Below, in pieces: positions 9,223 to 15,888 of a DNA stretch of 30,344 nucleotides. A model generated the notes under the pieces. The model did no database searches and was not told the DNA's origin. It worked only from the letters and a program-made list of their open reading frames with translations. Origin of the DNA: CAZJHX01 sp964545715 (GTDB lineage Bacteria; Myxococcota_A; UBA9042; GCA-2863065). Position numbers and translations under genes: made by a program. Location: positions 1 through 30,344 of the forward strand of contig CAZJHX010000133.1 of the NCBI GenBank assembly GCA_964545715.1, given 5' to 3'. Each line of letters opens with the position of its first letter. The first letter of the stretch is position 1.

Positions 9223-10425
9223 TCAACCCAGGGCGCCGCCTCCCAGCTTCTCGCCTCCAAGAAAGGTGACCAGGTCGAGGTGGCGAATGCCGTCGTTGGA
9301 CGTAACTGGAAGCGGGTCCAGGCTGAGGACGAGCTTCGGGTGATGGTCCGAGATCGCCCGTAATGGGCGCAACTCACGCTCGACGGTTGCGGGCTCCGGC
9401 AGCAGATACGCGACTTGGAGATATGCGATCTCGCCGTCCCGCTCGGCGACAAAGTCCACTTCGTGACTACCGTGATAGCCAACCGCCACCTGGCACCCCC
9501 TGCGCTTGAGCTCGAGGAGTACAAGGTTCTCCAGAACCGCGTTGATGTCTCCAGGGCGACCCAACAACGCCTGGAACAGGCCGGTGTCACCCAGGTAGAC
9601 CTTCTCCCCGAACTCCAGAAAGCGCTTGCCGCGGAGATCCCATCGCTGGACCCGATGCGCCAGCAGAGCCGACTCAAGGTGAGAGAGGTACTTCTGCACC
9701 GTGTCCACGGAGGCGTTGACGCGCTGTGACTTCAGAAACTTCGCTACCGAATGCGCGCTGAACGGACTTCCCACGCTGGAGGCGACGAACCGAGCCAGGC
9801 GCTCGAGAAGCGGCACGTTGCGCACTGAGAACCGAGCCACGACGTCCTTGAGGAGGATCGACTCGAAGACGGCCCGCAGATACTCACGGCAGAGGTCGGG
9901 CTTCAGACCCAGCGCATGCAGCGCGGGCAGCCCTCCCCACCGAAGAAAGAGGTCGAAGTCCGCGCGTTCAGCGGACTCACCGCCCCGAAACTCTCGAAAC
10001 TCTGCGAGACCGAGAGGGAGAATCGGAATCTCGACGTAACGCCCGGTGAGCAGCGTCGCCAGCTCCGTCGAGAGTAGGTGCGCATTGGAGCCGGTGAGCC
10101 AGACATCCCATCCGTCGGCTGCCAGAGACGTCACGAGCCGCTCCCAGCCGGAGACACCTTGCACCTCGTCGATCAGGATCGCGCCGACAGGCTCGGTTTC
10201 GAGCCGGGCGTGCATAGCCTCTGCCGTGCGCAGCGGATCGTTTTCCATCTTCTCCATATCAAAGAGGTGCACGGCGTTAGTCTGACCAAGCTCGTCTCTG
10301 AGCATCTCTGCGATCTGGCGCAGCAATACGCTCTTACCCGACCGGCGCATGCCGACAAGGACCTTGATAACCGGCTTGCCGGCCCATGATCGCGCTCTCT
10401 CGACGTAGGTTGTGCGGTGGAACAC
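9223..10425 (-). CDS. AAA ATPase with DUF4143 C-terminal domain
   Basis: A 400-residue protein of the ATP-binding/DUF4143 family. Walker A is GMRRSGKS (25-32) and Walker B is AILIDE (82-87), followed by a sensor-like LTGSNAHLL. The C-terminal half carries DUF4143 features: a winged-helix-like stretch, YLGDTGL, a LENLVLLELKRRG segment, and a PD-(D/E)XK-like SHEVDFVAE strand. The biochemical role of this widespread family is unsettled; it often sits in accessory regions. The start is GTG at 10425, since no in-frame ATG or GTG lies between it and the upstream TGA. The gene is visibly richer in A/T, especially at third codon positions, than its neighbours and sits alone between unrelated genes. 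I infer lateral acquisition. Inverted repeats lie just upstream. Confidence 0.88.
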   Translation of the reverse strand: MFHRTTYVERARSWAGKPVIKVLVGMRRSGKSVLLRQIAEMLRDELGQTNAVHLFDMEKMENDPLRTAEAMHARLETEPVGAILIDEVQGVSGWERLVTSLAADGWDVWLTGSNAHLLSTELATLLTGRYVEIPILPLGLAEFREFRGGESAERADFDLFLRWGGLPALHALGLKPDLCREYLRAVFESILLKDVVARFSVRNVPLLERLARFVASSVGSPFSAHSVAKFLKSQRVNASVDTVQKYLSHLESALLAHRVQRWDLRGKRFLEFGEKVYLGDTGLFQALLGRPGDINAVLENLVLLELKRRGCQVAVGYHGSHEVDFVAERDGEIAYLQVAYLLPEPATVERELRPLRAISDHHPKLVLSLDPLPVTSNDGIRHLDLVTFLGGEKLGGGALG

Positions 10426-10449
10426 GACATGATCATGCCGGTTATGGCT

Positions 10450-10490
10450 GAAACTTCAAGCGCGAGCCGTTAAAGTTTCGACTATAGTCG
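10450..10490 (-). promoter_or_regulatory. Inverted repeats and -10-like site upstream of the DUF4143 gene
   Basis: Seen directly: GAAACTT (10450-10456) and AAGTTTC (10473-10479), separated by 16 bp, abut the perfect palindrome CGACTATAGTCG (10479-10490). Read on the minus strand, TATAGT (10488-10483) is a good -10 match, with no convincing -35. A transcript from it would start near 10476 and carry the 7-bp arms at its 5' end. The dehydrogenase stop codon (10482-10484) lies inside the palindrome. The site could instead act as a weak terminator for that gene; there is no T tract. The function is inferred. Confidence 0.4.
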
Positions 10491-11606
10491 TAGGTTTTGG
10501 CCGGTCGGCAGCGGGACGCCCGTGCGGGTTGAGACGTCTGTGAGATCGTCCACCACGGCCTGGATGACGGGTACGCCGTGCACGGCTCGGATGGCGTGCG
10601 CCTGGCGCTCGGGGTCGCCTGGGATGATGACCGCGTCCTGATCGGGCGCCGGCTTTGTGGCGCGAAATGTGCGGATGAGATCGTCGATCTGTCGCTTGAA
10701 CTCGTCGGGATCGATGAAGGCGTCGATGCGCATGGCGCCGAAGAAGTGGCCGATCCCTTTGCCGACGCTGCGGCTGGGTATGGCCTGGCGCAGCGCGAAC
10801 GGGGGCGCCCATGGACCCCAGTTGGCGCCGCTGAGCACCGCGCATAGGACGTCCACCATCATGGCCAGGCAGTAGCCTTTGTGGCCGCCGTGGTCTCGGT
10901 CTGAGCCCAGCGGCAGGATCGCGCCGCCGTCGATCATGGCCTGCGGCTCGCGGGTCGGCCGCCCGTCGCTGTCGATGAGCCAGCCGGTGGGGGTCTGCTC
11001 GCGCTTGCGGCGGTGTATCTCGACCTTGCCATATGCGGCGGCGCAGGTGGCCATGTCGATGACGATGGGCGGCTCTTCCAGGCCGGGAAAGGCGATGGCG
11101 ATCGGGTTGGTGCCCAGCATCCGCTCGGCGCCGAACAGGGGCGCCACCAGGCTGGTCGTGTTGGTCATGGACCAGCCGATCAGGTCCCGCTGCAGGGCCT
11201 CCAGCGCGTAATACCCGGCGATGCCGTAGTGGTTTGTGTTGCGTACGCTGACCCAGCCGCTGCCGGCGTCGGCGGCCTTGTCCATGGCGATCTCGTTGGC
11301 CTTGGGCCCGACGACCAGGCCCAGCCCGTTGTCTCCGTCGACGGTCGCGGTGCTGGCGGACTCGCGCACGATGGACAGCTTGGGCCTGGGGTTGATCCGG
11401 CCGTGCGACAGCATGTCCACGTAGGTGATCAGGCGCGCCACGCCGTGGGAGTCGATGCCTCGCAGGTCGGACGCGATCAGCACACCGGCCGCCAGCTCGG
11501 CGTCGTCCGGGGGCACGTCGAATGTGCGCAGCACCGCCACCATGAACTCGCGCAGATCGTCGGGGGCGAACGTCAGATGCGTGGGGGTGATCATCAGGGG
11601 CGTCAT
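10482..11606 (-). CDS. Ldh-family (malate/L-lactate/ureidoglycolate type) dehydrogenase
   Basis: A 374-residue cytoplasmic oxidoreductase of the malate/L-lactate dehydrogenase DH2 family (YbiC, AllD, ComC, sulfolactate dehydrogenase relatives). Hallmarks are GIDSHGV (His54), VRNTNHYGIAGYYA (His126), the GTNPIAIAFPG nucleotide-site loop and the DHGGHKGY segment. Members oxidise 2-hydroxyacids with NAD(P); the substrate cannot be assigned. Length is slightly above the usual 340-360. The start may be 11606 or the ATG at 11594; neither has a Shine-Dalgarno. It is divergent from a TetR gene, and its likely -35 (TTGATA, 11655-11650) lies inside a palindromic operator, so TetR control is probable. 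That suggests a link between this hydroxyacid step and the export operon. Confidence 0.9.
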   Translation of the reverse strand: MTPLMITPTHLTFAPDDLREFMVAVLRTFDVPPDDAELAAGVLIASDLRGIDSHGVARLITYVDMLSHGRINPRPKLSIVRESASTATVDGDNGLGLVVGPKANEIAMDKAADAGSGWVSVRNTNHYGIAGYYALEALQRDLIGWSMTNTTSLVAPLFGAERMLGTNPIAIAFPGLEEPPIVIDMATCAAAYGKVEIHRRKREQTPTGWLIDSDGRPTREPQAMIDGGAILPLGSDRDHGGHKGYCLAMMVDVLCAVLSGANWGPWAPPFALRQAIPSRSVGKGIGHFFGAMRIDAFIDPDEFKRQIDDLIRTFRATKPAPDQDAVIIPGDPERQAHAIRAVHGVPVIQAVVDDLTDVSTRTGVPLPTGQNLRL

Positions 11607-11626
11607 TGTTGGCGTTCAGTGCGGCG

Positions 11627-11655
11627 AATGCAAAAAACAGTTTGCGCCCTATCAA
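11627..11655 (-). promoter_or_regulatory. Candidate promoter of the Ldh-family gene
   Basis: On the minus strand TTGATA (11655-11650) is followed after 17 bp by TGCATT (11632-11627). The -35 matches five of six consensus bases, the -10 only three. The predicted start near 11620 leaves a leader of about 14 nt. The -35 is part of operator 1. Confidence 0.35.
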
Positions 11656-11670
11656 GTGATAGGCTAATGT
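11642..11670 (+). promoter_or_regulatory. Candidate promoter of the TetR-export operon
   Basis: TTGCGC (11642-11647) and TAATGT (11665-11670) are exactly 17 bp apart, and operator 1 fills the spacer. Each box matches only three consensus bases, so the placement rests on spacing and on the operators. The predicted start falls inside operator 2. Confidence 0.4.
11648..11663. promoter_or_regulatory. Operator 1, palindrome CCTATCA-AG-TGATAGG
   Basis: Perfect 7-bp arms surround a 2-bp spacer, between a TetR-family gene and a divergent dehydrogenase gene. It shares the core CCTATC-N4-GATAGG with operator 2, centred 24 bp away. The size and location are typical of a TetR-family site. Binding by the adjacent regulator is inferred. 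Confidence 0.75.
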
Positions 11671-11688
11671 CCCTATCAACCGATAGGG
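11671..11688. promoter_or_regulatory. Operator 2, palindrome CCCTATC-AACC-GATAGGG
   Basis: Perfect 7-bp arms surround a 4-bp spacer, and the site has the same core as operator 1. It ends 14 bp before the TetR start codon and overlaps the predicted transcription start, a position suited to autorepression. Confidence 0.75.
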
Positions 11689-11702
11689 GGCGCCCTGCAA
11701 TC

Positions 11703-12365
11703 ATGACCTTCGAACTCCCGACAATCCCGCCCGTGCCGACGTTTTCCGCGCGCCATCGCGAGGTGTTGGACGCCGCCATGGCGTTGATCGCGGAGCGTGG
11801 TTTTGCGGGGGCGTCGCTGCGGGAGCTGGCGCGGCAGGTCAAGATCAGCCAGCCCAGTCTGTACACCTACTTTGACAGCAAGGACGCGCTGGTCGACCAG
11901 ATCTGCCTCAACTACTCGGGGGCGGTTATGACGTCGCATATGCAGGCGCTGGCCAGCCAGGGCCCGCCGATGGACGATCTGGGCGGGATCTTTCGGTTTG
12001 TGATGCGGCGGGTGATGGACGTGTGGAACAACCCGCAGCATGTGGTCTTTGTGCGGTTCTTGTTTGCGACGACCATGGAGGATCCGGCCTCGGGCGCGCG
12101 CTTTCGAGAGCTGTTTTTGGACCGCGCCTGTCAGATGTCGCGGGTGCTGATGGCGCCGTTCATCGAGCGTGGCGAGATTCTGGCGGCGGACGCGGACCGG
12201 CTGTTCAGGCTGACGATCAATGGGCTCGTTTTTGAGCTGATGCAGGAGCGGGTGCTCTTTGTGGGGCTGGAAGACGACATGGAAGAGTTTGCTGACTTCA
12301 TCGTAGATGTCGCCGTGACCGGCGCGTGCGAGCGAGCGAAGCGGGCACAGAAGGAGCAGACATGA
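11703..12365 (+). CDS. TetR/AcrR-family transcriptional regulator
   Basis: A 220-residue DNA-binding repressor. An N-terminal helix (about 16-33) leads into the HTH (about 36-57), with GFAGASLRELARQ and SQPSLYTYFDSKDAL as the family-typical segment. The helical C-terminal domain (about 70-215) would bind a small-molecule inducer. The start at 11703 gives the usual TetR length; longer upstream extensions would run through the operators. Two matching palindromes lie immediately upstream, implying autoregulation and control of the exporter genes that follow, plus the divergent dehydrogenase. Its stop overlaps the exporter start (ATGA at 12362-12365). The inducer is unknown; an exported lipid or hydrophobic compound would fit the context. 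Confidence 0.93.
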   Translation: MTFELPTIPPVPTFSARHREVLDAAMALIAERGFAGASLRELARQVKISQPSLYTYFDSKDALVDQICLNYSGAVMTSHMQALASQGPPMDDLGGIFRFVMRRVMDVWNNPQHVVFVRFLFATTMEDPASGARFRELFLDRACQMSRVLMAPFIERGEILAADADRLFRLTINGLVFELMQERVLFVGLEDDMEEFADFIVDVAVTGACERAKRAQKEQT

Positions 12366-14938
12366 ATCCCCTGTTCAAGGCGTGGGGCGAGTTTGTCGTC
12401 CGATTTCGATTCCCGATTCTGGCGGCGTTGGCTGTGGGCACGGTCCTGTTCGGTCTGCAGATCAAAAGGCACGCGCACGTCGACAACAGCGTGGAGGCGT
12501 TTGCCGCGTCCAACGACGGCAGCCAGGACGTGCTGGAGCGGCTGCGCGACGAGTTTGGGCGCGACGACGTGTTTGTGGTGCTGGTCAAGGGCGACGTGTT
12601 CACCGACCCGTACATGACCAAGCTGCAGGGGCTGCACGGTGAGGTCGCGGCGCTCAATCTGGAGCTCGAGACCTTGGGCCAGCGCAAGCGCGATCGGGAC
12701 GTACTGCGCGGGCGGGATGTGGCCGAGAAGCAGACGCCTGAGGCCACGCCAAAGGAGGCGCCGGCCGCCGACGATGAGTTTGGCGACTTCGACGACGAGT
12801 TTGGCGCCGACGAGGACTTCGGGGAGGAGGCTGACGAGGGCTGGGGCGAGGAGGCGGGCGGCTCGATCATCGACGACGTCACGTCGCTCATCAACGTCAA
12901 CCAGGTGCGGTCGGTGGACGACGGCATCCAGGTGTCCGACCTGCTGGACCCCATGCCCAGGGGCGCGGCGGCGCTGGCGGCCAAGCGGGACGAGGTGCTG
13001 AAGGACCCCAACCTGGCGGGCCGCATCGTCAGCCGGGACGGCACGCTGTCCGCGGTGGTCATCCGCACGCACTTCATGGCGGAAGAGGACTCGATCAAGG
13101 TCCACGATGCTATCGGTGAGATCTTGGAGAAGTACGACGGCGAGGGTTTTGAGACGCACATCGCGGGCATGCCGGCGCTTGCGGCCAGCTTGAATCGGCT
13201 GATGCTCGGCGACATGCAGGGGCTGTTCAAGTACGGGGTCGCCGTGCTGCTGATCATCATGTTTGCCATGTTCCGGCACCCGATCGGCGTGATCTCGCCG
13301 TTGATGGTGGTGGCGCTGTCGGCGGTGTGGGCCTTCGGTCTGATGGCGTCGCTCAATATCTCGATCACGATCATGAGCAACATCCTGCCGGCGTTTTTCA
13401 TATGCGTCGGCGTGGCGGACTCCGTGCATCTGCAGTCCGTCTATCGGTCGATGCGGGCCCAGGGCGTGCCCAACCGGGAGGCGGTGATCAACGCCGTGGC
13501 CGAGACCGGCGTGCCGATCATGTTCACGTCGCTGACGACGGCCACGGGGCTGTTGTCCTTCAAGTTTGGCGCCTCGGTCGACGCGATCGGCGAGATGGGC
13601 CTTATCGGCGCGTTTGGCGTGGTGCTGGCGTTTTTCAACACCGTGACGGTGCTGCCGATCATGCTCAGCTTCAACAAGACCAGCCTGCTGGGCCTGAAAG
13701 AGGGCTGCGCCAAGGACGTGATCGACACGATGATCGGCTTTCTGGTCGGTCTCAGCGACACCGTGCGGCGGCGGCGCCGGACGTTGATCGGGACGGTGCT
13801 GGTGACCGCGGTGGCGGTCTTTGGCATCACCCAGCTGCGTGTGTGGCACAACCCGCTGTCGTGGGTGCCCGAGGACAAGCCGATCAAGGTGGCCTTCAAC
13901 CTGGCGGACTCGGAGCTGGGCGGCGGCGCGCAGATCAACTTGATGATCACGGCGGACACCGAGCGGGGAGTCAAAGACGTGGACCTGCTGAAGGGTCTGG
14001 AGAAGCTGGACGCCTATCTGTACCACTACGAGGATCCGCGCACGGGCGAGAAGATCGTGCACACCACGATGAGCGTGTTGGACGTGGTGCGGCAGACCAA
14101 CCAGGCGCTGCGCGGCGGGGCCGAAGAGCACTATCGGGTGCCGGACACGCAGGCTGACGTCAACGCCACTTTTGTGGCTTTTGAGAACTCGGCGCCCGAG
14201 GACCTCAAGCGCTTGATGACCATCGACGCGACCAAGGCGCAGATGACGATCACGATGACCTGGCTGGAGGCGACGTCCTACCGGCCGCTGGCGACGTACG
14301 TGGAAGAGGGCGTCGACAAGTTCATCGGGGCGGATAGCGGCGCCAAGATCGAGAAGACGGGCGCGGCCTACACGCTGCTCACCACGGTCGGCGCCCTGCT
14401 GATGGATCTGCTGCGTAGCTTTGGCCTGGCGTTTGCGGTGATCACCGTCATCATGATCTTCTTGCTGCGCGACGTGAAGCTGGGGTTGGTGGCCATGGTG
14501 CCCAACCTGCTGCCGATCGCGTACATCATGGGGATCATGGGCTTTGCCGCCATCCCGATCGACATGGCCAACATGTTGATCGCGTCCATCGCGTTGGGGC
14601 TGGCGGTTGACGACACGATTCACTTCCTGCACCACTTTCGTGTGCATTACGACCGCACAGGCGACGTCGAAGGCGCCATCGCTCACTCTGTGCGTCACTC
14701 CGGGCGCGCGCTGGTGATCACCAGCATCATCTTGAGCGGCGGCTTCTTCGTGTATCTGGCCGCCACCATGTACAGCTTGCAGCGCTTCGGCTCGTTGATT
14801 GGCCTGACCGTCATCATCGCCGTCGTGCTGGACCTGATTGTAGCCCCGGCTCTGCTTCGAGCCGTGTACCGAACGAAAACCACCCAAGGAGGACGACAAG
14901 ATGGCACGCCACTCGTTCACAAAACTGCTGCTCAGTAG
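12362..14938 (+). CDS. MMPL/RND-superfamily exporter
   Basis: An 858-residue inner-membrane transporter of the MMPL/sterol-sensing RND type. The ATG at 12362 follows AAGGAG (12351-12356). A TM helix lies at about 17-33, then a periplasmic loop, a five-helix bundle (about 285-450), a helix near 475-495, a second periplasmic loop and a second bundle (about 670-840). GLAVDDTIHFLHHF in the second half carries the Asp pair typical of proton-driven members; the matching site in the first half reads GVADSVHL. The family exports lipids or other hydrophobic compounds using proton flow. The first loop contains an unusual acidic insert (about 121-169) rich in Asp, Glu, Phe and Gly with GWGEE around Trp161. 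The downstream LolA-like and barrel genes suggest delivery across the periplasm. The gene overlaps the next one by 38 bp. Confidence 0.92.
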   Translation: MNPLFKAWGEFVVRFRFPILAALAVGTVLFGLQIKRHAHVDNSVEAFAASNDGSQDVLERLRDEFGRDDVFVVLVKGDVFTDPYMTKLQGLHGEVAALNLELETLGQRKRDRDVLRGRDVAEKQTPEATPKEAPAADDEFGDFDDEFGADEDFGEEADEGWGEEAGGSIIDDVTSLINVNQVRSVDDGIQVSDLLDPMPRGAAALAAKRDEVLKDPNLAGRIVSRDGTLSAVVIRTHFMAEEDSIKVHDAIGEILEKYDGEGFETHIAGMPALAASLNRLMLGDMQGLFKYGVAVLLIIMFAMFRHPIGVISPLMVVALSAVWAFGLMASLNISITIMSNILPAFFICVGVADSVHLQSVYRSMRAQGVPNREAVINAVAETGVPIMFTSLTTATGLLSFKFGASVDAIGEMGLIGAFGVVLAFFNTVTVLPIMLSFNKTSLLGLKEGCAKDVIDTMIGFLVGLSDTVRRRRRTLIGTVLVTAVAVFGITQLRVWHNPLSWVPEDKPIKVAFNLADSELGGGAQINLMITADTERGVKDVDLLKGLEKLDAYLYHYEDPRTGEKIVHTTMSVLDVVRQTNQALRGGAEEHYRVPDTQADVNATFVAFENSAPEDLKRLMTIDATKAQMTITMTWLEATSYRPLATYVEEGVDKFIGADSGAKIEKTGAAYTLLTTVGALLMDLLRSFGLAFAVITVIMIFLLRDVKLGLVAMVPNLLPIAYIMGIMGFAAIPIDMANMLIASIALGLAVDDTIHFLHHFRVHYDRTGDVEGAIAHSVRHSGRALVITSIILSGGFFVYLAATMYSLQRFGSLIGLTVIIAVVLDLIVAPALLRAVYRTKTTQGGRQDGTPLVHKTAAQ

Positions 14939-15725
14939 CCTGGCCCTGCTCATGATCCCGACCGGCGCGTCGGCGATCTCACCCGACAGCCAGGATGCGG
15001 CCGCGATCATGAAGGCCGTGCAGGACCGCCCCGACGGCGATCGGCAGACCTCGCGTGTGCTGATGCTGGTGAAAGACGCTGCGGGTCGCGAGCGCAAGCG
15101 GGTGGTGCAGTCCCGCACCATCAAGTTTCCCGAGGGCACCAAGACGCTGATGCTGTTTGAGGCGCCGGCGGACGTGCGCAACACGGGCATGCTGTCCTAC
15201 GACTACGACGACGGCGCCAAGACCGATGATCAGTGGCTGTATCTGCCCAGCCTGCGCAAGACCACGCGCATCGCCAGCGGCGACAAGTCGGGCAGCTTTA
15301 TGGGCACGGACCTGAGCTACAGCGACATGACCACGGCGGACCCTAAGGATTACACCTACAAAATCTTGAAGCAGTCCGTGAAGGTGGGCCAGGACGACTG
15401 CTGGCTGATCGAGTCCCGCCCGGCCAACGCCAAGACCGCCAAAGAGACCGGCTATGTGAAGAGCCACGTCTGGGTCAGCAAGACCAAGCTGATGCCGCTG
15501 AAGGCCAAGAACTGGGTCAAAGAGGGCAAGAAGCTGAAGTACGTGAAGTTTGCGGACATCCGCCAGATCGACGGCATCTGGGTGCCGCACAAGATTCTGG
15601 CGCAGACCAAGCGCGGCAACACGGTAGAGAGCAAGACCGTCATCGCGTTCAAGACGGTCAAGTTCAACCAACCGTCGGTCAAGACGTCTGACTTCACCCA
15701 ACGCCGGCTGGAGCAGGGGCTGTAA
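14901..15725 (+). CDS. Outer membrane lipoprotein-sorting (LolA-like) periplasmic protein
   Basis: A 274-residue periplasmic protein with a signal peptide (1-25, likely cleaved after GASA). The rest matches the LolA-like 'outer membrane lipoprotein-sorting' family found beside MMPL exporters: an early KDAAGRERKRVVQ strand pair, DDQWLYLPSLRKTTRIA, GTDLSYSDM, and a C-terminal SDFTQRRLEQGL. The fold is a half-barrel with a hydrophobic cavity, so it may carry a lipid from the exporter to the outer membrane. The start at 14901 is set by AAGGAGG (14886-14892) and lies 38 bp inside the exporter gene. The TAA stop at 15723-15725 is also the first part of the structured element that follows. Confidence 0.9.
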   Translation: MARHSFTKLLLSSLALLMIPTGASAISPDSQDAAAIMKAVQDRPDGDRQTSRVLMLVKDAAGRERKRVVQSRTIKFPEGTKTLMLFEAPADVRNTGMLSYDYDDGAKTDDQWLYLPSLRKTTRIASGDKSGSFMGTDLSYSDMTTADPKDYTYKILKQSVKVGQDDCWLIESRPANAKTAKETGYVKSHVWVSKTKLMPLKAKNWVKEGKKLKYVKFADIRQIDGIWVPHKILAQTKRGNTVESKTVIAFKTVKFNQPSVKTSDFTQRRLEQGL

Positions 15726-15884
15726 GAGTCCTCGGGAAAACTCGCATGAGCCGCCACGACGATACCGGGCCAGCTTGGCCTCAGACCCCTCGAACGGGCC
15801 ACCAGCCCGCCCTTCGGGGCCTTCGGCCAATCTGGCCGCGGTCTCGCCGCGCCGGCTTTGTGCGAGTAATCCCGAGGACTCTTG
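15723..15884 (+). repeat. Structured intergenic element, copy 1 (stop-stem-RBS element)
   Basis: The 5' arm 15723-15746 pairs with the 3' arm 15861-15884. Of 24 positions, 21 are Watson-Crick, one is a U-G wobble at the base, and two are A-A mismatches (15738-15739 against 15868-15869). The 5' arm opens with the TAA stop of the LolA-like gene. The 3' arm contains GAGGA (15874-15878), the only Shine-Dalgarno for the next gene (ATG 15889, spacing 10). The interior carries several GC-rich hairpins, including GCCC-TTCG-GGGC. Copy 2 at 21716-21878 has the same architecture, with about four differences in its roughly 95-bp core. It could be a structured leader acting on translation, or a MITE-like repeat that landed at a stop codon. 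Confidence 0.85.
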
Positions 15885-15888
15885 ACCC

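Noticed and set aside
12724..12868. Acidic exporter insert as a frameshift artefact
   Set aside because: The frame is open and MMPL motifs continue normally after it, so the insert appears genuine.
12131..15190. Minus-strand open frame of 1019 codons
   Set aside because: It spans parts of three clear plus-strand genes and is rich in His, Arg and Gln, typical of antisense reading of high-GC coding DNA.
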